DNA of 64,000 nucleotides from Aporhodopirellula aestuarii (GCF_023701485.1 NZ_JAMQBK010000015.1:1-64000), one strand, 5' to 3'. Shown: positions 57,101 through 64,000, counted from the first letter of the stretch. Numbers and translations: made by a program. Notes: generated from the letters alone by a model not told the origin.

Positions 57101-57113
57101 CGGCTGGTTTCAT
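51135..57113 (-). CDS. Giant exported cohesin-dockerin-cadherin surface protein
   Basis: A 1992-residue protein from ATG 57113. The N-terminus is basic and then reads LTLESLESRRVLA, the planctomycete LExRRxLA sorting-like motif. An Ig-like domain (about 20-165) follows, then a cohesin-like domain (about 170-305; VTSVTLTIQYDPNVLDVTGV). A dockerin of two calcium-loop segments (GDVNANRRYDAEDARLVARV and GDVTGVDGLSPLDASDLLRR; about 310-384) comes next, then sixteen cadherin-like repeats of ~100 residues (about 397-1992), with motifs such as TYSLVSGDGD and FAIDGSNLVTA. It is probably a calcium-dependent adhesin on the cell surface. It has no C-terminal anchor. It is divergent from two cohesin-like genes. 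Confidence 0.88.
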   Translation of the reverse strand: MKPAVQRLLSRFTSKKKRSPRYQSRSSVSNDRRLTLESLESRRVLAATIASFTPTSSGFTAELSEQISTQNLSLYDTEGGVAGAADVTLQGATTGSVRGSLVVNGTTVTFIASGGPLAADTYTATLRSASDAFTDLADGELLDGDNDGTAGGNFVTTFTVSNNSSLVVGLPDVVRGPSQAVQVPANGSGVGLPAGLPIQLSDADGVTSVTLTIQYDPNVLDVTGVQLGADAPTGSQVEANLDTPGVITISFFSLTPMEAGQADIVDIIASIPEDAPYGTVQTLQISSVEVNAGDLTATTDDAIQVVAFPGDVNANRRYDAEDARLVARVGIGLDSGFVANSSTSVAAANVPFAAIDPVLLGDVTGVDGLSPLDASDLLRRVVGLSTPNIPSLPDAQAPTNVTLSSSTVAEDLAIGSTVGTFTTADPDTSDTHTYSLVAGTGDTDNDAFTISGNTLLTAEVFDASVQDSYTIRVRTTDSTGRTFERVFTLSVTDANVAPTAISLSDQSITENEAAGTAVGTLSTTDSNVNDTFTYSLVSVDGSTSDTTFAISGSSLVATGSLDFETKSSYTVVIRSTDQDGLSVDQTFTISVLNANESPTALTLSNNAIANASAAGTVVGTLSTTDVDASDTFTYSLVSGTGDTDNDSFTVVGDELRADTTIDFSSQTSYSVRVRTTDAAGETFEQTFTIVQSDAGPTALSLSDATIAENGADGNVVGTFTTTDPTSGDTFTYTLVSGDGDDDNAKFVISGAQLQTVASLDAETDGTLSVRVRSTDSTGEFIEETFTITVTSINEAPTTITLSGTNVASGQPSGTVVGSLGTDDPDVGDTITYSFVTGTGDTDNASFVISGDQVVTAFTANQQTQASYTIRVLAQDSQGLATQQSFTITVSETNVAPTDISLSNATVDENVDVGTVVGTLSTTDANSSDTFTYEFVSGEGDADNDSFAIDGSNLVTATTLDFESKSSYTVRVQSSDPFGLVVVETFTITVNDVNDAPTETTIDNSSVAEDAVIGSVVGAFSTTDDDASDTFTYALVSGEGDTDNASFAVDGSNLVTATTLDFETQSSYSIRVQTTDAAGASIEQVFTFTVTDVNDAPTAITLDSTSVDENAAVGTAVGEFSTTDADASDTFTYSLVSGDGDDDNGAFAIDGGNLVTATTFDFATKSSYTVRVQSTDAAGASIEQVFTISVTQGNQTPTAITIDNSSISENSAVGSVVGGLTTTDPDSSDTFTYSLVAGEGDTDNDSFAIDGSNLVTAETLDFETQSSYSVRVRTTDSAGASFEQVLSITVTDVNDAPTAIALDNSDVSEDASVGTVVGELSTTDEDASDTFTYSLIDGEGDTDNASFAIDGSNLVTATTLDFETQSSYSVRVQTVDAAGASFEQVLTITVTDVNDAPTAITLDNSAVDENATFGTVVGGFSTTDADVSDTFTYSLISGDGDDDNGSFAIDGGNLVTATTFDFAAKSSYTVRVQSTDASGASIEQVFAISITQGNSAPTAIAIDNSSVAEDSAVGSVVGGLSTTDADASDTFTYSLVAGEGDTDNDSFAIDDSNLVTAATLDFETQSSYSVRIRTTDAAGASFEQVLSITVTDVNDAPTAIALDNNSVSEDASVGTVVGELSTTDDDATDTFTYSLVGGEGDTDNASFAIDGSNLVTATTLDFDTQSSYSIRVQSTDGAGASVEQVLTISVTQANQAPTAIAIDNSSISEDATVGAVVGELSTTDADVSDTFTYSLVSGDGDDDNASFAIDGSNLVTATTLDFESQSSYSVRVQSTDLAGESTEQAFTITVTNVNEAPTSILLAFPAIASGEPVGTLVGELGAVDPDENETFTYSFVSGEGDFDNDKFTITNGELRTAEVVDQTIQALYSIRVRVEDAGGLFFEDTADLIITETNVAPTAIELDNNSVTDGSPVGTVVGTLLATDANTFDEHTFSLVSGTGDTDNASFEIVDGKLQTKFTANAITQSFYSIRVLAQDRYGLSFEQVLTVEVPVL
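51138..55925 (-). repeat. Array of sixteen ~300-bp cadherin-coding repeats
   Basis: Sixteen units of 294-300 bp, each coding ~100 residues that open with (A/S/G/T)PT-x-(I/L), contain DTFTYSLVSG-like and SYSVRV-like strands and usually end TVTDVND or similar. Units 6-14 are much more alike than units 1-5 and 15-16, indicating recent amplification in the middle of the gene. Confidence 0.85.
52032..53831 (-). repeat. 900-bp higher-order tandem duplication within the cadherin array
   Basis: Units 8-9-10 (52932-53831) and units 11-12-13 (52032-52931) form two successive three-unit blocks. Unit 8 pairs with 11 (both with TATTFDFA and EQVF-x-IS-x-TQGN), 9 with 12 (both with LVAGEGDTDNDSFAID and FEQVLSITVTDVND), and 10 with 13 (both APTAIALDN-x2-VSEDASVGTV). 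The register implies duplication of a 900-bp block rather than unit by unit. Confidence 0.7.
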
Positions 57114-57425
57114 ATACCTTGGACCTTTTCCGACCAAAGTCGGAGACGAAGCAAATGTGTCATCCCTGCAAATGAGTCTTTGCCGCATGATCCTTTGCGA
57201 CAACTGTATGGCCTTAGCCCGACCCCTGTGACTAAGACGGAGTATGAGCTGATTTCGTCACACGGCATTCAATATTTTTCGAGAATATTTTTTCGGCGCA
57301 ACGACTTGGAATTATCGTTGAGTGTGACATCCCCGAGGGGGTTTCCTTCTTAGAAATCAGACTATCCTTTCCGTGTCTTCGCGAGGATAGTTTGCGATGC
57401 CCCGAACTCAATTCCAGCCGCCTTT
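57114..57425. promoter_or_regulatory. Divergent regulatory region of the cohesin/cadherin locus
   Basis: These 312 bases separate the giant protein gene (minus) from the first cohesin-like gene (plus) and must hold both promoters. AT-rich stretches lie at about 57260-57290 (AATATT on both sides of TTTTCGAG). ACTATCCT (57361-57368) and AGGATAGT (57384-57391) form an 8-bp stem with a 15-base loop in the leader of the plus-strand gene. Confidence 0.45.
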
Positions 57426-58592
57426 ATGAAATCTTCTCTTTCTCGTCGCCTCTCGTTTCAAACCTATGAAGACCGGCGTCTACTCGCCGCCGTCGACATT
57501 CCAGACGACCTTTCCGCAGCACCTGCGGCAATCGTCTCGGCACCAGTGAACATTGACACAGCGTCTGGCGTGCGTGCGGCCGAGATTCGTCTCAGTTACG
57601 ACACTTCGGTACTCGATCTTGATCCCGACGCGATCACTTTGGGAAGCGTGTGGGGAACCGGCACCGACGCTCAGATCACCGCTAACGTCGATGATGCGAA
57701 TGGAACAGTAGTCATCTTTATCGCGTCGTCAAGTGAACTGTCAGGAATCTCTGGCAGTCTTGTGCTGCTGCCCTTTTCCATCGCCAGCAACGCCGTCGTA
57801 GACAGCACCACGACTCTCGATCTGACGCTGGTTTCGTTGAACGAAGGACAGATTTCTGCAACGCCCACACCGGTTGCCGGATCGGATGCGACAGACGGTT
57901 TGATTACCATCGCCGGCGATGCAACAGGCAGCGATACCATCTCAGGATTCGTTTATGCCGACGCAAACAATGACAGCAATGTTGATACGGCCGAAGGCAT
58001 TCCGGGTGTCACGATCACGCTCGTCAACGCAACCACGGGTGCCGAACGACAAACCACGACCGCGTCGGACGGCAGTTTTGAGTTCACGCAGGTGGCAGCC
58101 GGATCGTACCGGATCATTCAAACCCAACCGGTTGCCTACATCGACGGCGGCACCAACGAACTCACGGTCTCATTGTCCGAAGGCGGATCACTCGAAGATC
58201 AAAACTTTCGCGAACTGGGATTACTTCCTCAATTTCTCTACAACCGCCTGCACACGGCGTTGGTGATGCCGGTCGGTTCCACCTCCTGGAACGATTCGAT
58301 CTCTCAAATCAACGCCGACGCCGAGGCCAGCACCACCGCGACAACAGTGGCTATTGCTAGCAACACCACCGACACAACTTCGTCCACGGAAACTGCCGCG
58401 TCGGAACCTCTCCCATCCGAACGTATCGCGTCATCCCAACGCGTCGCCGCCTCCGAACCACTCGCGGAACTCGAATCGGCTGACGACGTAACGCCATCGT
58501 CCAACGTGACTGCGAGTCAAGCTGCTCCCAACAAAGACGAGAACGATGACACGGCAGCAGTCGACGAGGTCTTTGCGAACAGCCTGTTCTAA
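57426..58592 (+). CDS. Exported protein with cohesin-like and SdrD-B-like domains
   Basis: A 388-residue protein. The N-terminus has SFQTYEDRRLLAAVDIP, the planctomycete export-associated motif. Residues ~20-155 resemble a cohesin (APVNIDTASGVRAAEIRLSY then TSVLDLDPDAITLGSVW). Residues ~165-245 resemble an SdrD-type B domain (SGFVYADANNDSNVDTAEGI then PGVTITLVNATTG and DGSFEFTQVAAGSYRI). The C-terminal ~140 residues are Ser/Thr/Ala-rich and probably disordered. It lies divergent from the giant dockerin-bearing protein and could bind its dockerin. No anchor is visible. Confidence 0.75.
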   Translation: MKSSLSRRLSFQTYEDRRLLAAVDIPDDLSAAPAAIVSAPVNIDTASGVRAAEIRLSYDTSVLDLDPDAITLGSVWGTGTDAQITANVDDANGTVVIFIASSSELSGISGSLVLLPFSIASNAVVDSTTTLDLTLVSLNEGQISATPTPVAGSDATDGLITIAGDATGSDTISGFVYADANNDSNVDTAEGIPGVTITLVNATTGAERQTTTASDGSFEFTQVAAGSYRIIQTQPVAYIDGGTNELTVSLSEGGSLEDQNFRELGLLPQFLYNRLHTALVMPVGSTSWNDSISQINADAEASTTATTVAIASNTTDTTSSTETAASEPLPSERIASSQRVAASEPLAELESADDVTPSSNVTASQAAPNKDENDDTAAVDEVFANSLF

Positions 58593-58794
58593 ACATTCGC
58601 GGGTCAATGATCGCTCGCTTGTGAAACTGCCGCACCGCTTTCGTTACGATCCATGCCTCACGTGTTTCTGTCCACTACTGGGGCAATGACGTTGACATTA
58701 GAGCTCTCTGTTGGTTACTCCATCTCATCGCCACTGAGGGCGTTCATTGCGAAAGCAGTGGAACGAATAGCATGAAACAACGATAGGTGCCAGG

Positions 58795-59397
58795 ATGGCC
58801 AGAGTGCGACGCAGGCTGATTTCAGAGCGATTGGAATGTCGGCGACTATTGGCCAGCGTTACGATGGGCCCCCTCGCCCCGGTTCAATCGGACTCCTATT
58901 CCGCGGCCATTCAAGTTAATGAAGCCGTGAATTTAAGAGCCGCCGAAATTCGGTTTCAATTTGATCCCGCTGAGTTGCAGATTCAGCAAGAAGACATTCG
59001 TCCCGGCGAGATCTGGAATGATAAAGCCTCCGTCATCGCCAACGTTGACGAAGCATCCGGTACGGTAACCGCGTTTGTGTTTTCACTCCAACCGATTGAC
59101 AGCAGCGACGGAAACCTTCTTGACATCCAAGTACAGTCCACGTCGAATTCGTCCTGTCTGACATCTCCCAACATCGACCTGCAAGCAGTTCGTCTCAACG
59201 AAGGTGCGATTGAACTTGAGACAGCCCCTGTCGCCGGCCCTGATCCCACTGATCAGTTTGTGGCACCAGTGCCTGCGAGCGAGAACCCTCAACCACGCAA
59301 ACGCGACGAGGGATTCATCGGCCCGCTCCGCGCCGAGCACGTTGACATGGTCATGTACCGCTTCGAACACAACACGCTGCGTCCGCCGATTCTCTAG
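58795..59397 (+). CDS. Small exported cohesin-like protein
   Basis: A 200-residue protein opening RRLISERLECRRLLASV, the same N-terminal motif type as its neighbours. Residues ~30-150 are cohesin-like and align with the domain in the preceding gene: AVNLRAAEIRFQFDPAELQI against GVRAAEIRLSYDTSVLDLDP, and VNLNEGAI-like VRLNEGAIELETAPVAGPDP against VSLNEGQISATPTPVAGSDA. The two genes are probably duplicates. The C-terminus (MVMYRFEHNTLRPPIL) is short. It lies 202 bases after the previous gene on the same strand. Confidence 0.72.
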   Translation: MARVRRRLISERLECRRLLASVTMGPLAPVQSDSYSAAIQVNEAVNLRAAEIRFQFDPAELQIQQEDIRPGEIWNDKASVIANVDEASGTVTAFVFSLQPIDSSDGNLLDIQVQSTSNSSCLTSPNIDLQAVRLNEGAIELETAPVAGPDPTDQFVAPVPASENPQPRKRDEGFIGPLRAEHVDMVMYRFEHNTLRPPIL

Positions 59398-59599
59398 AGC
59401 AGACACAAAGTCGCAAGCTCGGTAACCAACGCGAAACGGTGTGCGACAAACATGAATCACGTACGCGTTCTCACTTCAAACTTGAGAACATCGATACCAA
59501 ACTGCACGATGAAACATCCCACCGCGAATCGATTGTGTCCGATATTCCCGTTTAAAGGGAACGACACAATCAACATCTCGTGAACCGCGGTGATCGATC

Positions 59600-60070
59600 A
59601 TGAGTACAGCGTCCGTTGCATCTGCGTCCGGTGGAACGTCAGCTTTCGCGGCACAAACTTTTCGCGCCAACGTTACAGGAAACAGTGGGTCGGCTCGGAC
59701 CGCTGGGACACAAGAAGGCCAACGCCCCCAGGGTCCGCCGCCAGGTGGCCGCCCCGGTGGAGCAGGTGGCGGTGAACGCCCCGAAGGCCCACCTTCACTC
59801 GATGACCTGACGAGCAAAATCGATGAACAACTTCAATCCAATGGAGTGGACGAAGAAACTCGTGCGACGGTGATTGAACAAATCACGTCCGCACTGACAC
59901 AATCGCAGTCGAATACTGAATCAGCGACCTCGGAAACGTCCGAGCAAACGGAAAACGGATCGCATCGCAACCACCGACAAGTCCGACAAACGATCAATCA
60001 GATCTTCGAACAAAATGGCATCAGCACAAGCCAGATGCGCAAAGGAGCTTTTCTGGATGCCCAAGCGTAA
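59600..60070 (+). CDS. Hypothetical Gly/Pro-rich protein
   Basis: A 156-residue protein I do not recognise. The first ~50 residues are Ser/Ala/Thr-rich, then comes a Pro/Gly run (QGPPPGGRPGGAGGGERPEG). A helical segment LDDLTSKIDEQLQSNGVDEE and a C-terminal QTINQIFEQNGISTSQMRKG follow; the two look like a weak internal repeat. Planctomycetes have many small proteins with a Pro/Gly linker and paired helices, sometimes EF-hand-like, but no calcium loop is clear here. No signal peptide is seen. It converges on csrA with a 32-base gap. Confidence 0.55.
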   Translation: MSTASVASASGGTSAFAAQTFRANVTGNSGSARTAGTQEGQRPQGPPPGGRPGGAGGGERPEGPPSLDDLTSKIDEQLQSNGVDEETRATVIEQITSALTQSQSNTESATSETSEQTENGSHRNHRQVRQTINQIFEQNGISTSQMRKGAFLDAQA

Positions 60071-60102
60071 CGACGGCTAGCTCAACAACAAGTCGATCGC
60101 AT

Positions 60103-60339
60103 CTAGTTCGCCATCGCACCTACTGCGGTCTTATCCAGTGACAACGCTGCCGGAGCGTCGTCTACCGGGAATGAAAAACATTCCTGCAGTGCCTCAGACA
60201 GCTCCCCTCGCATGATCACCATCTCGGATGGTGCATCGATCGCGATGCGCACCCGATTGAGCGAAATCTTGGTCACAATGATTTTGATATCGTTGCCGAT
60301 CAAAATTTTGTCGCCGATCTTCCGTGATAACACCAACAT
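60103..60339 (-). CDS. csrA: Carbon storage regulator CsrA
   Basis: A 78-residue CsrA, slightly longer than the usual 61-70. The core is standard: MLVLSRKIGDKILIGNDIKI, then IVTKISLNRVRIAIDAPSEM and VIMRGEL, the last holding the RNA-contacting Arg. The C-terminal ~25 residues (CFSFPVDDAPAALSLDKTAV) are an extension. CsrA binds GGA sites in mRNA leaders and controls translation, commonly of flagellar and lifestyle genes. ATG 60339 has a near-perfect AAGGAGG ribosome site, which also contains GGA. Confidence 0.94.
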   Translation of the reverse strand: MLVLSRKIGDKILIGNDIKIIVTKISLNRVRIAIDAPSEMVIMRGELSEALQECFSFPVDDAPAALSLDKTAVGAMAN

Positions 60340-60378
60340 GCCGAATCCTCCTTGAAAGCTCGCCTCATCGAAAAGGCG
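60340..60378 (-). promoter_or_regulatory. csrA leader: strong ribosome site with GGA motifs and an upstream hairpin
   Basis: On the minus strand the csrA start is preceded by CAAGGAGGATTCGGC. Just upstream, the bases at 60361-60378 form a 5-bp stem (CGCCT/AGGCG). The AGGAGGAT segment is both the ribosome site and a good CsrA target, so CsrA could repress its own translation, as known in other bacteria. Confidence 0.5.
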
Positions 60379-60537
60379 AAGAGTTGTAAATGTCCTCACT
60401 GCTTAAGGAAGATAACGCACATCAAACGTCACTAAAAAAGTTTGAATTCGTGCCATCAATCAGCAATTCCGGCACGCGGACAACGGAATTCACCTCCGGA
60501 ATCACCGCGTGATCGTCACCCGCAGCCCCCATTTCGA

Positions 60538-61662
60538 TCAGGCAAAGAGCGACTGAAACGTCACCCACCGCGCCGTCAACAGTGTGAGCACCAAGCAGCA
60601 CCACCAGATCGCCTTTCGAGCCAATGGCAATTCTCTTAACCAGAACAGCAGTCCGATCGAAATCGATGTCACCACGATTTTGAAGGCGATCAACTGGATC
60701 GGGTCAGCGATCAGCCGACTTCCCAATGGATTCATCTCCCGCATCGATCCGCTTTGGTGCGCGATCAAAGTCCAAACCAAATCGATCACCGACATCATCC
60801 CCAGAATCACCAGCGAGCTAATCGTTGACTTCTTGATCGTTTGCTTCACCTTCGGATCGTCGCTATCCAGATTCGCTTGTGCAGCGTTGCTGAGCAAATG
60901 TCCGACCGCGATGACCACCAACACGATCGCAAACATTGTCAACGGATAGCTGATGCGTTGGCTCAACTGCACCGCGGCGAATTGACGTTCCGCATTGAGT
61001 TCGATCGCGTTCAATTCCTCGGTCAACTTGGTGGCCCGCTCGACAAAGTCCGGTGTCGAATGAAAATTGGCGACTAAATGCCTCCATGTCTCTTGATCCG
61101 CCGACGATCTCACAGCATCGGGAAGATCGGCTGAGCGTTTCGCATTGGACGATGTCGCAAGCAGCGACTCCAAAAGTTCAAAACCATGCTGGCTAGGCCA
61201 CACCACCATCGGCGGGGCTTCGCTTTTGAGGACAACAATCGCTCCTGCACTAAGCATACTGAAGTCACGTGACGCCGCCCACAACAGATTGAACGTGGCC
61301 GACTCCTGCATTTCTTCATTGCGGAATCGATCGCCACCGCGGAAGCTCATCCCCCGAAATCCGCCACCTCGCATGCCGCGACCGCGATTCGAGTAGCCAC
61401 TCAGGTCAAACGAGTCCGCCGTGTACTTCTCACCATTGATGCATATCGAATCTTCTTCGAATTCGATCGTGTACGGGGGTGATAGATAGACTGCATCGAC
61501 AAAGAGAAAGCCTCGGTCGGACTCTATCGACTTCCCCGGTCCAATATCGTTACGGCCATTACGCCCCGGTTGGGCATACGACACGGTCGCGATCGACACC
61601 GTCACAAGTAGCGTTGCGAGGACACGATTAACCAAAGCAGGGTTTGTGAATTTGAACTTCAT
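60538..61662 (-). CDS. Exported/membrane protein with C-terminal DUF5658-like region
   Basis: A 374-residue protein with a signal peptide (to about SYAQPG), a ~220-residue extracytoplasmic part with an Arg/Gly-rich stretch (RGRGMRGGGFRGMSFRGGDR), then four membrane helices: MFAIVLVVIAVGHLLSNAA, ISSLVILGMMSVIDLVWTLI, IAFKIVVTSISIGLLFWL and WWCCLVLTLLTARWVTFQ. The last part, with VIDLVWT, REMNPLG and LIAFK, resembles DUF5658. Function unknown. It lies 198 bases upstream of csrA on the same strand. Confidence 0.7.
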   Translation of the reverse strand: MKFKFTNPALVNRVLATLLVTVSIATVSYAQPGRNGRNDIGPGKSIESDRGFLFVDAVYLSPPYTIEFEEDSICINGEKYTADSFDLSGYSNRGRGMRGGGFRGMSFRGGDRFRNEEMQESATFNLLWAASRDFSMLSAGAIVVLKSEAPPMVVWPSQHGFELLESLLATSSNAKRSADLPDAVRSSADQETWRHLVANFHSTPDFVERATKLTEELNAIELNAERQFAAVQLSQRISYPLTMFAIVLVVIAVGHLLSNAAQANLDSDDPKVKQTIKKSTISSLVILGMMSVIDLVWTLIAHQSGSMREMNPLGSRLIADPIQLIAFKIVVTSISIGLLFWLRELPLARKAIWWCCLVLTLLTARWVTFQSLFA

Positions 61663-62253
61663 CTCAATCGTACTGGTATGGCGGACACGGACTTAACCTC
61701 GGGTCGTAAAACTCCAAGAGTCGCAAAAGGTTACGCTCGGTTGGTTCCAAAATTCGCATTCATACCCATCTCAACTTTCGTTTGCATGCGCTGATGAATC
61801 GAGTTTTCATTACTCAATCGAAGCCAGATCACAGACAATCGCACTCACATAAAAAGTAAATATTTTTTGACGGACTGTGACAACACCGCGGCATCTTCCT
61901 CCCTACTCATTGACGGCGGTGCGTCGGATTTGCGAACAACCGCTACCACTCGATTGAGCGGCCTCTTTCCAGGCACTCGTCGACGTCAACACAATTCAAT
62001 GAGATATACGAGCTGAACTCCAAAGAAACCAACAAAACTTAGGGCGACGTCCGGTGTTGCATCAGTCTGATGCAAGTTCATCCGGAGCTCTTCTCGTATC
62101 TCTGACAAAAATTCTTTTCGCTTCTCGAGTTTCAGTCGCAATCCAAGGTGTATCCACGTGATCAGCATTGACTCCACATCGTCGCTCCACTTGGCAGAGA
62201 TGCAACCACTCCCGCAGCCCCAAGTGAAATCGACTGCGAGATCTCATCATTCC
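61663..62253. other. Intergenic region upstream of the AraC-type regulator
   Basis: These ~590 bases lie between divergent genes. An AT-rich segment at about 61845-61875 (AAAAAGTAAATATTTTTTGACGG) looks promoter-like. The AraC frame is open back to 62158, so the start could be earlier than the chosen ATG. I see no other gene. Confidence 0.45.
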
Positions 62254-63198
62254 ATGAGTCTCTTTCACCCCGATCCGATCGCCGAGCTACTGGAAAAACT
62301 CTATCTTCCACAATGGAACGCGGTCGAATGGACGTTTCCTGCTCACTGGGGACTGCAAGTTCCCGATGACGTGGTCAGCATGTACGTCTTCACCCAGGGT
62401 GGTGGCTGGTTCGTTCCCGATGCCCCCGGGGCAGAACCGATTCGCGTGCGAGCGGGCGATCATTTGATCACTACCCGGGGGACCGCCCACCGCATGCTGC
62501 ACAGCCTCGATTGTGCCGCCGAACCGGTTGCCGAACGGATGAGCGACCCGACATGGCATGTGCCCGCCGGTACCGAATCCACGGCCATGCTCTACGCGCA
62601 GTTCTCGTTGCGTGAATTGAAACAGAACCCCCTCTCGATCGGCCTGCCCGAGATTGTTCATTTAAATCATCGCGCTGAATCCGAACTCCGCTCATGCGTC
62701 CCGCTTCTTGACTTGCTGTCCGGCGTGAAACGAGAAGCTGAATACGGTTGGCAACTGACGGTGCGTAAACTTGCTGAACTGATCTTCATTAAGACGCTAT
62801 CCGTTGAGCTCACACACGGCTCAAACGACAATCGTGGCACCAATCACCTCAAACACGCCGTGACCGATGCCACTGTAGGGCCCGTGCTGAAGGAACTCGT
62901 GCAATCTTTGGGTGCACCGTGGACCGTTCCCAAAATGGCAAAGATGGCGAATGTTTCGAAGTCTGCTTTCTCGGAACGTTTTCGCAATTTGGTCGGCACG
63001 CCACCGTTGCAATACCTGACCGAGATTCGCATGCAGAACGCTTGCGAACTCCTGCGAGAAAGTCCCATTGAGATTGCCAATATCGCGACCTTAGTAGGCT
63101 ACGAATCGCCGTCGTCGTTCAGCAACGCGTTCAAACGCTGGTACGGCAAATCACCAGCTGAGTACCGAAGAGGCGCCAGCGAAAACAAGAACGGTTGA
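62254..63198 (+). CDS. AraC-family transcriptional regulator with cupin sensor domain
   Basis: A 314-residue regulator from ATG 62254; ATG 62200 and GTG 62158 are in-frame alternatives. The N-terminal ~150 residues form a cupin-type sensor (DPIAELLEKLYLPQW, WTFPAHWGLQVPDDVVSMYV, VRAGDHLITTRGTAH). The C-terminal AraC domain has two helix-turn-helices: WTVPKMAKMANVSKSAFSER, FRNLVGTPPLQYL, and IEIANIATLVGYESPSSFSN, AFKRWYGKSPAEYRRG. The type usually activates or represses a nearby metabolic gene, but no obvious target is adjacent. It converges on the next gene with an 11-base gap. Confidence 0.88.
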   Translation: MSLFHPDPIAELLEKLYLPQWNAVEWTFPAHWGLQVPDDVVSMYVFTQGGGWFVPDAPGAEPIRVRAGDHLITTRGTAHRMLHSLDCAAEPVAERMSDPTWHVPAGTESTAMLYAQFSLRELKQNPLSIGLPEIVHLNHRAESELRSCVPLLDLLSGVKREAEYGWQLTVRKLAELIFIKTLSVELTHGSNDNRGTNHLKHAVTDATVGPVLKELVQSLGAPWTVPKMAKMANVSKSAFSERFRNLVGTPPLQYLTEIRMQNACELLRESPIEIANIATLVGYESPSSFSNAFKRWYGKSPAEYRRGASENKNG

Positions 63199-63209
63199 TC
63201 GCTCGGAGA

Positions 63210-64000
63210 TTACGAATCGATTTGATCGTCACCCTGCTCGATCGAATCGTCTGACTTGCGACCACGCAACTCCACCGTCAACACGACACCGCTCACAAAG
63301 ACAACGCCGGCATACGCAACCGAAGACAGGCCAACCGGCTGCACGGTGCCAACACCTTCACTTTCTGCCTCAAGTCCACTTCGAGCCATGGCTAAGAAGT
63401 CGACTGGAGTGAGTGATTCACGATCGTGACCCGGCGACGCAGCCAATTGAAAACTGCGAAAGTGCCCAATGCTCGGATCGAGCTGGACATCAATCGGCTG
63501 ACCATGAGACGCAGTCGCCGATCGCGGCAACGCACCCAGCGAGATCGCAATCAACCCTCCGTTTCCCGATTCATCGATGATGGAATTCGAGGACGCTTCC
63601 GCGATATCGGCATCCACGTCGGCCTGAGCCGTCTCCGTCAATCGTTCAATTGTGGATCGTTCAATCCGCCACTCTTCATCTTCGGATTCAGCAGGAGTGA
63701 CGATGGGAGCGTCGGCACCACGCAGAGATTCAATCTCGATCATCCCGCCTTCATTCAACGGAGGCGATAGCAGGGAAGCCGCATCCGACCTCTCTTGATT
63801 GCCAGCTTGAAGACTCATCGAAAACGCACGCCCTGATTGGCTCGGTATTGACGCCGCTGACGTGACACTCGCTTGAGCATGGTCGCGAGCGATGGTGCTA
63901 ATTGCCCGTTCGAGCAAATCATCGGCCGACGTTGAACTGGCTGTGTCCCAGGAACTCAGGCTCGTCGTCGCCAACACAGCTTCCCATTGAGCGCCACCAC
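63210..64000 (-). CDS. Exported surface protein, C-terminal part (5' end outside window)
   Basis: The reading frame is open to the right edge, so this is the C-terminal ~263 residues of a longer protein. The visible part is Ser/Ala/Asp/Glu-rich, with little sign of enzyme motifs, and has one membrane helix near the end (VGLSSVAYAGVVFVSGVVLTV) followed by a short Arg/Asp-rich tail (RGRKSDDSIEQGDDQIDS). This fits a membrane-anchored, mostly disordered or repeat-rich surface protein as in the cadherin/cohesin locus nearby. No known domain is recognised in this part. Confidence 0.6.
   Translation of the reverse strand, partial: GGAQWEAVLATTSLSSWDTASSTSADDLLERAISTIARDHAQASVTSAASIPSQSGRAFSMSLQAGNQERSDAASLLSPPLNEGGMIEIESLRGADAPIVTPAESEDEEWRIERSTIERLTETAQADVDADIAEASSNSIIDESGNGGLIAISLGALPRSATASHGQPIDVQLDPSIGHFRSFQLAASPGHDRESLTPVDFLAMARSGLEAESEGVGTVQPVGLSSVAYAGVVFVSGVVLTVELRGRKSDDSIEQGDDQIDS

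Overview
The window looks like planctomycete chromosome, probably Pirellulaceae (Rhodopirellula-like). This is inferred from gene content: a BBP7-type outer-membrane protein, an SHD1-domain protein, a baeRF-type protein, several secreted proteins with the planctomycete N-terminal LExRRxLA-type motif, cadherin/cohesin/dockerin surface proteins, and a long MoxR-Bat-DUF4175 operon. Genes lie on both strands in short operons, many with 1-4 base start/stop overlaps. I found no rRNA, tRNA, CRISPR array or intact transposase gene.

Layout. 0-3.6 kb: the end of an EAL c-di-GMP phosphodiesterase followed by a BLUF blue-light sensor, then floA, a DinB-family gene and an inositol-monophosphatase gene. 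3.7-6.9 kb: flagellar export genes fliP-fliQ-fliR-flhB, with an altered FlhB self-cleavage motif (NPTE). 7.2-11 kb: a secreted GH127 glycosidase with an operator-like palindrome upstream, a small unknown gene and an SDR. 11.1-11.4 kb: dispersed palindromic repeats. 11.4-16.2 kb: a DUF1853 gene facing a three-gene operon (asparagine-synthase-like, radical SAM, FAD halogenase-like) that may make or modify a small molecule. 16.4-31.4 kb: an eight-gene minus-strand operon running TPR-gluzincin, DUF4159, MoxR, DUF58, BatA/VWA, a giant DUF4175 protein, a second VWA-like membrane protein and a caspase-like protein.

31.7-38.3 kb: SHD1 and baeRF genes, a small lipoprotein, an SDR and an exported haloacid-dehalogenase-like protein, interspersed with palindromic repeats. 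One repeat carries a nested 125-bp MITE-like insertion with a target-site duplication. 38.3-43.5 kb: a TetR regulator divergent from an RND efflux pair. 43.6-51 kb: a glycosyltransferase with an ABC-F ATPase, a DUF3500 protein, a second TetR and the BBP7 protein.

51.1-59.4 kb: the most striking locus. A roughly 2000-residue protein carries a cohesin-like domain, a two-segment dockerin and sixteen cadherin-like repeats. Two smaller cohesin-like proteins are encoded divergently from it. 59.6-64 kb: a small Gly/Pro-rich protein, csrA, a membrane protein, an AraC-type regulator and the C-terminal part of another surface protein running off the edge.

Working picture: motile/sessile lifestyle signalling (EAL, BLUF, flagellar export, CsrA), cell-surface assembly (cadherin/cohesin/dockerin, BBP7), envelope processes (MoxR-Bat) and defence by efflux or drug modification. 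These links are inferred from domain content and gene order, not from data.
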